DNA from: Stenocarpella maydis
Taxonomy: Eukaryota; Ascomycota; Sordariomycetes; Diaporthales; Diaporthaceae
Direction of reading: 5' to 3'
Assembly: GCA_002270565.1 (NCBI GenBank)
Contig: NQMI01000019.1
Location: forward strand, 1 to 64,000
Length of the DNA stretch: 64,000 nt
Below the pieces are notes generated by a model, which had not been told where the DNA came from, made no database searches, and saw only the letters and a list, made by a program, of their open reading frames with translations. Positions 23,214-35,150 of the stretch are shown piece after piece. The stretch's first letter is position 1; every line of letters begins with the position of its first letter. Position numbers and translations under genes: made by a program.

Positions 23214-25428
23214 GGTGGCCGTGTGCAGAGGTGGCTCGAGATTGAGAGATCGTTGTACCTCGGAGAGGTTGATGGCGTCGAGCCGCGCGAATCTCCCCCG
23301 CGTTGTTCAAGTCATGGATACGAAAAATGAGTGTTTAGTTGCACGATCGTTTGGGTGGGATGGAGAAGATGGAATGGCACATCAAACAAAAGCGAGTAGG
23401 GTAGGGGAGGAAAATGAACAAATGCTAAGGTGGTGTCGAACCAAAGAGAAGTGGATTTGCCCTACAGGGGGTGGGGTGGTTCCCATGCCTCCCAAGACCT
23501 ACGGCGGCGAACCAGACGAAACAGACCCTGACCTATTATGGGCAGTGGGAGGATGGAAGGGACAGGGAAAGAGAGGAATCGCCTGTGGAGAGCAACGGGC
23601 GGGCGAGGGCATCCATAAAGATAGAGACGGCATGGGTGGTCCATAAAAAGAATGATCGTGCACAGGGACGGCACGACATGTGGTTATCACTGGTCCACGG
23701 AGGACGAGAGGATTGAGCAGAGTTGGGCGCGACCCCGGCCCTGGTGACGACGATAACGAGGCCACCCCGGCGCGGACGACCGTGAAGCCGGGCCAGGGTC
23801 GATAAGTGGTGCGGCCACTTTAGCAGCAACCGATCGTGGGCCATACATAGTACTGACCTCAGCAACGGCAGGCGGAGGAGCTGGGCGAACAGGGGCCAGG
23901 TCCCGGGTTGGGGGGAGATGGATGGAGGCCGGACTACACTCCAAGAAGCAGCAGTCAGTCAGGCGTTCGTGCCTTGTGGGTGGTGGGTTGTGTGTGTGTG
24001 GGCTGCGACTGAACCTGGTCGAGCAGGGGCAGCGAGATACGTCCAGGCAATGGAGCCAGCCAATCCAGACCATGGAGGCGTCGACCATGACTAGGCGAGG
24101 CTGAGAAGACCAGGAGCTGACACGAGGTATCCTGCCACCAGGAAGACGAGAGGAGCTACATGATGCCCCTCCTCGCCGGGACCCGGTCCGTACATGGAGT
24201 CAGTCACCTGCCTTGGTAGGGGCAGCAGCCAAGATGGCATGGCATGCCAGACCCGGGAGAGCATCGCTTCGGACGCCCTCTGGTATGCATCTTGTCATGA
24301 TCATGAGCAGAGCCGGGCAGAGGTCGTGGGGAGGGGGTGAGCCAAGCATTGAGGATGCGAAGAGATGAGGCAGTCTTGATACACGCCTGGGGTTTCGCAC
24401 CTGTCGGAATCTTGGGACGACGTTGAATTTGAGCTTGCGGCTGCAGGCGCTAGGCCCGATATGGTCCGGGTCGAGCACCACCCGGGCCTCAGACCGTCTG
24501 GCCCTGGCCCCCTTCCCCACCCGCACCAGACATCTGGGGCAAGCATCCCTCCCACTTGTTGCTTCTTGCCCTCACTCCTTCTGCCACCACACCCACCCAC
24601 ACATGTCATGTCATGTCCGCCACAGCCCTGCCAGCACCAAGTCAAGTCCAGCCACGGCGTCACACAATTTGCCTTCTGCTGACTAACATCCAACCCTCCC
24701 GGCCGCCATCGCCTTCACCGTGTGGCAACGGCGCCCTGGCCTGTTCATTCGGACCCTCACGTGGAAAACCCCTCCGAGAGTCATCTTGATTGCGCCATAA
24801 TTTGACGGATGGACGCACTAATCGATAATATCCGCCAGCCCAGGACATAATTGCGTGGCCATGACGCTTCTCCAGAGCCCTCCGGACGGGCATGGATGAG
24901 CAGTCACGCGACATCTGTGCCCTTTCTTATCCAGAACATGCACATCTGCTGGGCATCCGAGTCGTGGGGCTATCTTCACTCGCTTCTCGAGCCCGTTCTT
25001 GACGTGTGCAGTCTCAAAAGGAAACCTTGCACACTCATCTGCGCACTCGGTGTGCATCATTTAGACATGATCTCAGCCTAGTCCAGCCTCGCACATAGGG
25101 TGGCAGTCTCGAGGGATACGTCCCTAGTAGCTTGACACGCCTACCTTACACCTTAAAGGCGAGCCCCACCCACGCCTCGGCCTCCTGCAGGGTCAATCCC
25201 TCCTCTTGGCTCTCTCAACGCAGCGGCCCCTGTCTCACAGCCCTCGGAGCAGACCCGACAACTTGATCGCAGGTCGGAATCCACAGCCCACCAAACCGCA
25301 CCGTCTACATCGGGAAGCTCACTATCGCCGGACAGGACTTTCCTTCGGGCTCAAACATCAGATGGTGAACACCTCTGCGAGGCGAGCAAACCTGACCTCA
25401 GCTTCACTCGCAACTTGGGGAGAAAATA

Positions 25429-25476
25429 AGCATAGCTTAAAGCATAGCTTAGAGCATAGCTTAGAGCATAGCTTAG
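25429..25476. repeat. 12-bp tandem repeat, four copies
   Basis: Four near-identical units of AGCATAGCTTAG, the first ending AA. Not in a supported gene. Confidence 0.95.
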
Positions 25477-26778
25477 CTTCCGGTGCTACGGGACCACCGG
25501 GGCCAGATTAGGTTAAAACCCGCGGCTTCTTTGCCGAAGTGCGCCCGGCCTCCACTACGGCAGTCTAAGTGACCGATCCAAGTCCCTCCCGAGCCAACGT
25601 CAGGTCCCACCTGCCACATGCCCACACCCTGGCACCGTCTCATCACCTCGCCTCCCTGTTTCTTCCCCGGCCACCATGCCCCTACACCAGTGTAGAATGC
25701 CTCAGTCTGGGCGTGGTCATGGGTGCCCCACGGTGGCAAGCAGTCGGCAAGCAGCCGGTGCGACCTGCCAGCCAGGGCAGTTTTGCACTCGACATCTCAG
25801 CCTCGCTCTGGAAACTTCGCCATCCGAAATGACGGGGCCAAAACGACGATCTGCGCCCATCGCTGCCGACGTGGCTCCGTACCGTAGTACCCAGGCGCCA
25901 CGAGCCACGATCTACGCATCTTGAGGCTCCTTGGGGAACACACTAGGGCGTTCCCACTCCCAGGCCCATCGCTAACCCATCTGTCGGGCTTCTCGTCGAG
26001 CAGTTTTCCGATGCATCATCCTGCGTTCGTGGGGCTGCCTCATTGAACCGGGCACAACCGACCCTCCGGGCATCCGCCTGAGGGATTTGATAGCGGGGCA
26101 AGCCATCAAGCCATAAACGTGGGCTGAGTCGAGCAGTCAATCTATTGCAGACACTTCCGCTTGTCATATGAACAATACTCCGAGCACAAGCTTGACAGGT
26201 ACGCCAGCTGGTTTCAATGTCGGGTGGCTCGCTGTGGGACACCCTGTCGAACCCAACTGCGGCTCGGCAGGCAGGATGTATGGGTGACTGTTCAAACCTC
26301 GCCCCCAATCTTCCCAAGACAACTACGCTAGACGTTAATGCCGTGGTCCGAACTTTCGTCTGAAGTTGGCCTCCTCCTGTCTGCAGGGTCTCTCTGTCCT
26401 GCGTAAGGCTTTCAGCGAGAGAGGAGTCGCAAAGCGTTAGAGATTCGCCCGTGAGTTTCCTATCTAAGCCCCCGCTGCGGCATCTGATCGTCTCATAAAG
26501 CCGGGTCCGCCAAGCGCAGAGGCCAATCGCTGTGCTGAACCGCAGAAGCACCCGCGTCCCTCTTGCGAGGATTTGACGCGCGAACATCTGGGGACAACCG
26601 TCGTTTCCGCCTTTGATATATTTGGATTGTGATCTTGTGACCATTCCAACCAAACCTTAGACGGCGGCTGGATGATCTCTGCTGCAGATCGCGGGTCCAT
26701 CAGCCGCCCAACCGCTTGGGGTAGGCAATTGGTCTCAAATTCGGGCTGTTGTGGCGTAATATGGTAACAAAAGAGGAG

Positions 26779-26807
26779 AAAAAAAAAAAAAAAAAAAAAA
26801 AAAAAAA
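26779..26807. repeat. poly-A run of 29 bases
   Basis: An uninterrupted A29 run. It could be the tail scar of a retroposed transcript, but no retroelement coding sequence is recognisable to its left. Confidence 0.9.
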
Positions 26808-29800
26808 GCCCCGCGAGACATTCATCCAGTCTCCATGCGAAAACTGAGCGGGAGCATTGCCCATGATACCACCAGATTTGCGCTCTTCTCTCTACACTAC
26901 CTACACTTCCTTTGCACTTACGCCTGTCTCCCCGCCACCCGTTAAACAATCGTCCATTTAGCGCCACACAGGCCTGCCAGCGAAAAGGGCCTTCGAGACC
27001 TGGTCCCTGCCAGGGGGTGTCACGGCCATAGGGAAGGAGAGTTTGAGGGAGCGTTTCGTTTCGACTCTTAACGCGCCCTTAGTGCGAACCGTAACGCCTC
27101 ACGCCCTCCGCAGCCAGCTGAGCGTCGACTGCAAGGTGTCTCACTGCCCTCTTCTTTGTTTGAGGTCACCCGCGAGGCATCTGCGATATCTCGCCCGTGT
27201 GGGTGCGGAGGTTGGTTTCATTTAGATGGTCTGCCAGTCCCGCCCTCGGCCAGGTATTGGTAGTGGTGGCCGCCGGGTCGAGGGCTCGAGGCCATCACCA
27301 CAACACGGGAGTGCTCTGCTCAAGCCTCGTGGACCAGGGTCCACGCGTCCAAATTGAGACAAGGTGTGCGCAGCCGGGATTGATTGACCTGAGAAGGTTC
27401 GCCCAGCCAGCCAGCCGCTAGCAACAAAACCAGGCTAAGAGAATGATCGAAGACGGGACGAATGAGTCCGGATGGGACTGCGGATTCACCTTGGACTCTG
27501 CGACTCTGCGCGGGAGGCAGTGTACGTTCCTTAATTTCCCACGCCGCCGCGCAGCTGCCGGCGCGGTTTCTGCCTGCTACTTTGGCTAACCAGCAAGTTC
27601 GCAGTCGAGGCAAGCTGGCAGGCAGTGCACCTGGCCGACCGGCGCATCGGATCCCACCTGGCAAACCCGACCACTACCACAGCCCTCAGCCCAAACCACC
27701 AGTGCCGGGCTCAAAGGCTGTTATCGTGTGAAGGGATGCGGAGCGGGGGTTGGCAGACTCGCTCGCCCGCCTGCTCGCCCGCTCTTGCAGGTCCCGCCTG
27801 AACATGCGACTCATGGCCAGGAAATACATACTCGCCTAGAGTGGGGGCGCCCAAGCATCATCAATGCGCGACGAGAGGGGAATACGCTTCTCGGGAGCGT
27901 GCGGGCTTGCTCGACGGTGAGGCTCCCTCAACGCCGACCGGGGGGGGGGGCCGAATGCCTCCACGGGAGCGCGTGGCCGGTTCAACTCATGGCGACCGCG
28001 AGCCAAGGTTTATCTCCTCTGGCCAGCTCCCGTGGCAACACACGGGGGGCGAGCGCAAGCAGCCTCACAGGTCACGCACGCGCCCAAGCCTCCCCGTGCA
28101 ACTCAAAATTAGCCTTCGGGGCCTGAGGTGCTTTGGTTCTATCTCTCTCTCCATCTCCCTCATGCTCTGACTCTGGGTGCATCTCTCCTCTCTTCCTCGC
28201 CCCGTCCCTCCCTCCCTCCCGCAATCTATGTATCTCCCTTGGCTCTTCCCGCACCATCATGCGCCTTCGGGGAATAACCACCGCTAGGCCTCTCACCCTT
28301 TCATTTATCGGTCCGTGCCGGAGGCCTGCCTACCTGCCAAGAGGTCGGACGATAGTTCGTCGGTCGGCTGGTGGAAGGGGCGCGAGGAGGCGGCGCGTCA
28401 GTGTCAGTGCCTCGCCGGGCGGCAAAGAGTTGGCCGCCGGCGGCGCCTGGTCCCGTCACAAGGGTGGGGGAGGCATTGAGGAGCTTGTGTTCCCCCCCCG
28501 GACCCCCGATCCCGCCTGGCGTTGCGTCCCTTCATTTCGTTGAATGGTGGCTGATGGAGCGGATGGGGTTTCGGCGTTGACAAGCGGGGGTAACGTGACC
28601 ACATCTCTCCCCGATCTGCCCGCCCAAATTATACTTCATGGGGTGCTGGGAGGCTTTGGCTTGATGGGCTGCCTCTTGGCTTCCCCGGCTCCTAGGCTAT
28701 CCCCGGTATCCAGACGAACCACACTCCGCTCAGGGCACAAGAATCTGGGGAAAGTATGAGATGGGATGCGTGGTGGGCGTGTGTGTGTAGGCATGAGGCT
28801 GGATGTTTTCCAATATTGTTCTGCTTCTTCTTTTTTTTATAGAATAAGCTACGCAGAGGCTTATTCTCATGATCGGAGCACCTGGGGGACCCAGGGCTGT
28901 GATGCCCGATTGGCTTCTCATGAGGTGACGCCTTGATCGTCGTCAGGTTTGTGGATCTCGTCGAAGGCCTTTCACATGTGATATCCCTTATGCAATCTGC
29001 GGAGTGCGTTGCTGCATGAGTAGCGCCGCCAGCAGGAGCTGCTAGTCCAGAAGATGTGGTCCTCACCTGGGAAGCATGCCATGTGATGCAGGGTTGTAGA
29101 TCATGCAGTGTCAGAAGTGGAAGGTTGGAGTCGTGCTCGTACTCTCCCTAAGCGTTGATCCCGAGGAGAATGACGCCCTGGTTGGGTGATAGCTATAGGG
29201 CTGGGCAGCAGTCCTGTCTTGTTCACCATGTCGCCGCTACCTAGAGTAGCTCCTTCGCCTTGCCTGTCCCAGACCACGTGTCCAGGCGAGCTGCTTGCAT
29301 TGGCTCAGAGCGAGTGGTCGGCCATCACACGGCTGTGACCGAATCGAACCGGTGGGATCCGATCCCGCATGTCCTTGCGTTCATGTTCAGCTTCATTCAT
29401 CTTGATCGCAAGGGAGAACCCTGAAGGCCTCGTCCTGACATTGCCATGTACAGCGTTTTTCCTCAGCTTGCCCATCCAATATTTTGATGCCAATGGCATG
29501 AGCCGGCCCGCCCCTCATACTCACTACCTTGAAGCACAGAACCCAGCAACGTCGAAGGGATGATGCTTCGTGCCGCCAAGAACGTCAAATGAGGAGATTT
29601 GGCTGTTTCCGTCCTGACTGTAGTTCAACAACGCCGATGGGCAACCCTCGCGCTGTGCCACTCTTTGTCGGGGTACATACAGCAGGTTAACGCCCCGAGG
29701 CTGACCAGGACGACTCACTCATGGCTCTTGCGGTGGCCAGTCGTCACCATGCATGCGTGGTATCAGTCGCACACATTGAGGCAGCCTGGCCAAACAGCTG

Positions 29801-30375
29801 TCGAGCGGGGCCTCGCACGTGCGACGGAGTCGGGTTCCTGAAGATGAGCTGTAGAGTGAGTGGCATCTGCCCACGGCACAGGACCATGCAACCCTGGACC
29901 CTTTTCCATCAATGGGCTCGTCTTTACAGAACGAGGACGCAGCGCATTCTTCTCGGTCATCATTCATCCTCCTTGAAACTAAGTGGGGATATCAGCCGAC
30001 TCAAACACCAACCCGTAGGCGGTGTTGTGCCCCGATCGATCAATTCGAGTCGACCAAGGACCTAGTGTAAACCTCGTGTGTAACCAAAAACCAACCACTT
30101 CAAAAATTTCACATAGCCTCCCAACACGGAAGACCATAAGCCACCACCCCCCCCCCCCCAAAAAAAAAAAAAAACCAACCTTGACACAAATCCCGCCAGA
30201 TCCCAGGGCGGGCCCCCGCGGTCAAAGAAGTAATCCCCATGCATGCCCTGCGGCGTGTTAAGCGCTCCCCCCATCAGACGAGGGACGGGAGTGCCTGGAG
30301 GGGGTTGCCTCGCGGACGACCTCCACAGGATGTAGGAGGTCACGCATAACGGCTGGGGAGTCTGGTGCCAGCACT

Positions 30376-31505
30376 CTACTTCGACTTCTTGACCGCCCGG
30401 GCCGCGGCCTGCGTCTTGAACGCGGCGTCGACGGCGCCCCAGCTGACGTAGATGGCGTAGAGCGGGATGAAGACCCACAGCATGTTGAAGAAGACGAGGT
30501 AGACCCAGAGGTACATGAAGTTGCTGCTGTCGAGGAACTGGTTCCCAGTGAGCCACTCTGGGCAGAACGTCATGAAACCTGGGAAGGAAAAAAAGAGAGC
30601 AGTAGAGTCAGCCCTGCTTCTTTCATTCACTCATTTAATCGAGTGGAAGGTGTGCTTATTGCAAAGAGGAGGGCGGGGGAGCAAGGGCGAAACCTTACCT
30701 CCGTACAGCTCAGCGGTGGCAATAGTGATCATCAGGACGTTGGCGCGCGAGTTCTTCCTCGCGATGTCGTAGCACACCAGCACGGCCAGCGGGGCGACGA
30801 CGAGCACGGTGAGGAGCTCCAAGCTCACGACGACCTAGGAGACCGTGAGAGATCGTCAGCGTTTTTTGTTCTTCTCCTGTCCCGTCCCCGCCTCGACAAT
30901 CCAATTCCTTCCCTTCTTCCCAACAGTTACCCCAAGTGTGTTTCTCTCTGTGTGCGTTGCCAGCCGGGTCAAACGTACCGTGTCCGCGCCAGCCCACCTC
31001 TTGTCCGCCCGCGCGTAGACCATCCACAGCTGCGCAAAGGGGTTCCCGGGGGGCGCGGCCTGCGAGCCCCAGATGCGGTCGTCGTGGCCCAGGTACCCCT
31101 TCTGGGTCGAGTAGTAGCGGCCGGAGCGGAGGTCGCCGACGGTGAGGCTATCGTAGGGTATCGAGCTAAAGAAGCACTATTGCCGCGGGCGAGGCATCGT
31201 CAGAGGAAAAGCTGCCTTGCATCTGCATTGATGGGGCAGCAGGCCGCCGCCGCCGGGTCATTGGGGAGAGGGGGACTTGCGTGGTAGAGGAAGCTCCCCT
31301 CCAGGAAGAAGTGGATCAATGCGTCGAAGGCGTGCCAGATGAAGAGGAAGCGGTAGCTGCCGGGAGTCGAGGGCGATAGGGCCCTGAGCGAGGTCGCGTA
31401 AGCCACGGCCAGGATGAGGACGGTCGAGGCGAGCGAGACGAGGGTGGTCTGGTCGAATAGGTCGGGCGGCAGGCCCGGTTGGGCGGCTGTTGTGTTGCTA
31501 GCCAT
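30376..31505 (-). CDS. emopamil-binding protein (EBP/EXPERA) family, sterol delta8-delta7 isomerase-like
   Basis: A four-helix ER membrane protein of the EBP family, whose members isomerise the delta-8 double bond of sterols. Exons 31505-31281, 31176-30979, 30834-30699 and 30578-30376 give 253 aa with all phases agreeing (human EBP has 230). Key family residues are visible: H65 and E69 in IHFFLEG (matching human His76 and Glu80), E147 in SLELL, then AELYGGF and LWVYLVFFNMLWVFIPLY. The first intron is a GC-AG intron (GCAAGT...ATAG, 104 nt); splicing there produces FLEGSFLYHCFFSSIPY. A shorter alternative GC donor at 31220 would leave a 44-nt intron and is less likely. Fungi normally use the unrelated Erg2 for this step, so the substrate of this protein is uncertain. 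Confidence 0.88.
31177..31280 (-). other. GC-AG intron of the EBP-family gene
   Basis: There is no GT donor that keeps the reading frame between the two EBP exons. GCAAGT at 31280 is a perfect match to the GC-donor consensus and joins phase 0 to the acceptor ending at 31177. Confidence 0.7.
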
Positions 31506-32207
31506 TGCGATCGGCGCGTCGTTGATTGAAGAGTGGTGGGATCGCAGTCGTGATGAGTTTGAAGCTGGCTGATTTGAGTTGCGAAGATTCGGTGGGTTGA
31601 ACTGGACGGCAGTTGAATTCCTGGGAGTAATTGTCACCTGTTGGAACTCAGGGGAGGTCGCTTTGCTTTCTTACCGGGCTTACGAAACAGCAAGCAGGGG
31701 CCGTGCGGGTGGAGTTCAATGTAACCTCAAATTGTTTAACCGAACATTTCATGGTTCAACCATCACCCATTTTTGGATGGTGATTTTTTTTTTTTTGATC
31801 AGAGTCAAGACTGGTATGAAGGATGGCCAAGTCACTAGCGGAAAGGTTAATGTTTCGCGATAAGCCTGACAACCACAAAAAAGATGGAAGTGTATGTGGT
31901 CAGCATGGAACAATGCACTGTCGCCCAACATTTCCCGGGCGATTACCAAACATAACGAGGGCGTGTCACAATCGAATCAAGGCACGCAAATGTTATTAAG
32001 ATGTGTTGATTCTTCGACTAGGAAACTGAAGTACTGCCTAGGGGGTATGTGAAGAAATCCGTCCTGCCCAACGAAGTCATGCCAGACTGTCCATCATCCG
32101 TATGGTGAAGTCTCACAAGAATATTTCCGAGACGCCAAAAGCCATAGTCATGTCGAATCCATGCCGAGGTCGTCATGTTGTTGTGCGAGGGGCCGAGTTG
32201 AAGGCCC
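31506..32207. other. intergenic, shared 5' of EBP gene and 3' of grg-1
   Basis: Contains the promoter of the EBP gene and the likely 3' UTR of grg-1. A T10 run lies at about 31787-31796. No gene is seen. Confidence 0.6.
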
Positions 32208-32560
32208 TTAGTGGGTAGCCTTCTGCTTGTTGGCCTCAGCCGAGGCGTCGTGCTGATGCTCCTTGGTCTTGTCCTTCAGGGCGTCGACGCCAGCCTGGGC
32301 ACTACGAGGTTGTTAGTCTGGTGTTGTGGAAGAAAGACGAGTTTGTGCGGCCTGTTGAGCATACCGGTTGCCGAGACCGACGTTGGAGTCCTTGGCGACC
32401 TCCTTGTTGGCCTCCTTGGAAGCCTCGCGGGTGGTGCCCTGGATCTTGTCTGTGGTGGGACAATGTCAGTCATGGTGTTGATCATGGTTGAGGAGGGGTT
32501 GAGGGAGGAGGGAAAGGACGTACCGGAGACGTAGTCAGCGGTGCTCTTGATGGTATCCAT
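32208..32560 (-). CDS. grg-1: glucose-repressible, clock-controlled stress protein GRG-1/CCG-1
   Basis: A tiny hydrophilic protein strongly induced by carbon starvation and other stress and, in Neurospora, under circadian control; its molecular role is unknown. Three exons (32560-32524, 32449-32365, 32301-32208) give 71 aa, which is the length I remember for GRG-1. The peptide opens MDTIKSTADYVSDKIQGTT, continues SKEANKEVAKDSNVGLGNR and ends SAEANKQKATH, the family pattern throughout. Introns start GTACGT and GTATGC. The third exon must begin after the TAG at 32302-32304, because the later CAG runs into a stop. Such genes are usually among the most highly expressed in a starved mycelium. Confidence 0.92.
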
Positions 32561-35150
32561 GGTGATAGGTTGGTGGTTTGTGGCAGTTTGTGTATGATTT
32601 GGTGGTTATTTGTGGTTGGCTGTATGAGAAGGCTTTTGCTTTGGTGCTTCAGATTGATGGTTGATGTTGAGGGGGAGGAGGTCAGAGATTTGAGTCGAGG
32701 AGATGAGAGTCTTTAAGTATTCCTGGAATCAGGGAGGGGCGCTAAGGAAAGGGACCAAGAGCCTGAGCCTTTTGTCAACATTGAGGACTGACAGCAGTGA
32801 CGGACATCCCTACCTCACGTTTCCTTGCGGTGACACGGTTAGAGCAGAGTCTCGCCCGGGGCAACAAGGCTGGCAAGACAGGCAAGGAGCAGTTGCAAGC
32901 AGGCTAGTGTCTATCATGTGAATCACGAACCTACGTCATGACTGATGCCCCTGGCGCGGGGGAAGGAGGTTGTCAGGAAAGCCTGAGCCATGTCCCAAGG
33001 GGTAGCCCTATGAGGCATAGCGACGAGGGCCAGACCATTGTCTGATGGGTCTTCCCGACGACGACAAAGCCCGCTGGTCTGGAAAGGGCAAGGCGAGGGA
33101 GGCATAATGAGTGAGACGTGGGGCGCCATGACCTCTGACGTAGTGAATACGTCGTCGGGGTGGGAGGATGGGAAACGCATTCAGCCAGACAAACAGACGG
33201 GCTGGCTGGCCAGGCTGCGAGTGACATTGTCATACACAAGCTTTTCGATAAACTGCCAATGCATTGCTGCCAGGGCGAGATCTCATCGGGCTTGGTTGTC
33301 GCCACAAAGCAGGGACGAGCGGGTGGACACGGTCTTTTGACGTTGATGCACGTATGTAGCCCGTATGCCTTACCTGGCTGACTGGATGGATCGGCGGCCT
33401 ATCTGACGCAAACACGGCGAAATAGCCAGATAGACCGAGATATCAGACTGCAGCCAGCAGAGATAGACACACGGAATGAGGCACTCGCCTTTTTCATTCC
33501 TTCTCTTGTCGGCTCAAAACAAACCGCATACCATCCGCCGAGCATGCAGTCTGCTCTGCTATAGTATACCCTCAGTCTGCTATTGAAGCGCCATTGCGGC
33601 TATTTCCGCAAGCTTCGAGCTAATCTGCCCCATACGAATTGCATCTACACTAATCTGCTAATCCGATCTGGCTTAACGCCCCAGGCGTCTGCCTGCCTTT
33701 CCCATCCAGATGTCCCAACTTCTCCATTCTCTTTTCCCCACAGCAAAAGGCCAGAGCCACAAGAATGACGTTGCGGTGGGCATTCCCGACCCCGCCCACT
33801 TACCAAAAGCGGCAAGAAGCTCACCCCTGTCCCTTATGTCTCAGCCTACCCCTGGCGGGGGCAACTTCTCCTATTTGCTGGAATGCACTTCCAGATGTCC
33901 TGTCAGACCCGTGAGTGACGTCAACATGTGGGACACGTCTACACCACACTACCTTAGGTATGTGTTTTTGCCGCCTTCATCAAGTGAACAGAAAATCTCG
34001 TCAGCCCATCATCCAGCAGCTGGGGGGAATGCAGAATGGGAGATCCCATCTGACAACAAAAGCCTCGGCTGGTAATTGGCTGCTGAGAACAGCCAGACTT
34101 CCTGCAGGCTGAAATGCCAGACGACCAGACGACTCAAAAGGCAATCTCGATTGTCCCCGCTTTTCCTCGATCCTCAAACTCAATCTCGGGCGGCTGTCTC
34201 GATGCGTCCGGAGCTAGGCAGTGTTCCGCTGCCAGCACTATTTGACCGTCTACCTTGGTACGCTGGGTACGCATGCGCCCCAAAGCAACCAGCCACGTGC
34301 ATCATGATGGTCTATTTGGTCTAGGCCGTTTGTCTGATGATGTCTGTGCTTGCTGTTGCCAACACGCGCTGCTGGATCGCCTTGGGTCGCCCTAGAACAT
34401 TCTTGTCGGATATCGTTGTAGGACTGCCCGACGATGCTTGGGACGGACTGCGGGCTACCCAGGGGCCTGCCTAATATGTGATCTATACCTACCTAGGGAG
34501 GTACCTTCGGGTAACCAACAACCGCCTAGTCAGTCGTACTTAGCCAACCTAATCTTGTGTCCTGAGCCTTCAACGCAACTCCGTCCCTCTCGGAAGCTCC
34601 TCGCGCACCCTGCATCCTATGATGCCCTGGCACTTACGATATACATCATCGGACCAATCCTTCGCCACCAGAGCAATCTGGTACCATGTGGAGCTCCCGC
34701 CGGATGGCTCTGTCTGCTGCTTTCGGCATCTGCGACAGCCGGCTCGAAGCTTACAAGACGCCTGCTGGCCCAGGGGCAATCGAATGGGTATGTTCCCAGC
34801 CTGGCTACTCGGGGAAGAGAACCTGCAAGCACAAGTGACGAGGCGAGCCACAGGCGAATGACTCATCAACACACTTCTGGGATCTGGCCTGACACGAACT
34901 GCCCATGTTGACAGCATTGCCGGCACGCAGGCCCTGAAGGTTGCGGTATCTGCACAATGGCTAACATATGGTACACATGTCCCAGATAAGAACGACCTAA
35001 CGTCGAGGCACAGCACTAGGACAAAGTGACGAGCTCGCAACTTTTAGCAATGGCAAAGCTGAGTGATCTAGATGTCACTTGTAATTTAATCTCAGCTCCC
35101 GGCCTGGGCCTCAAAGGTCTCATGGCTGATGATCACTCGCCCCGGATTCC
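32561..35150. other. 2.6 kb intergenic region, grg-1 promoter side
   Basis: Upstream of grg-1, so its promoter should lie at 32561 to about 33500. The GAGGGGGAGG tract at about 32669-32679 reads as CCCCT stress-element-like sequence on the gene's strand. From 33.5 to 35.1 kb I see no gene. Confidence 0.5.

Larger units (their letters stand above)
23214..30375. other. 7 kb without a supported gene
   Basis: No open frame carries a recognisable motif, and the longer ones occur in mirrored pairs on both strands. Visible structure includes a 12-bp tandem array (25429-25476), a 29-A run (26779-26807), pyrimidine-rich DNA at 28135-28260 and a C9/A13-type junction near 30148-30174. The minus-strand frame at 29305-29499 has a plausible charged peptide but no identifiable domain. 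Confidence 0.5.

Noticed and set aside
25206..25511. Forward frame containing HSLEHSLEHSLEHS
   Set aside because: The repeated peptide is only the 12-bp tandem DNA array; no other coding evidence.
29330..29375. tRNA-like T-loop sequence GGTTCGATTC on the minus strand
   Set aside because: The flanking bases do not pair as a T-stem and no acceptor or anticodon arm can be drawn.
31177..31220. Alternative 44-nt GC-AG intron in the EBP gene
   Set aside because: Too short for a typical fungal intron, and its donor (GCAAGG) is poorer than GCAAGT at 31280.
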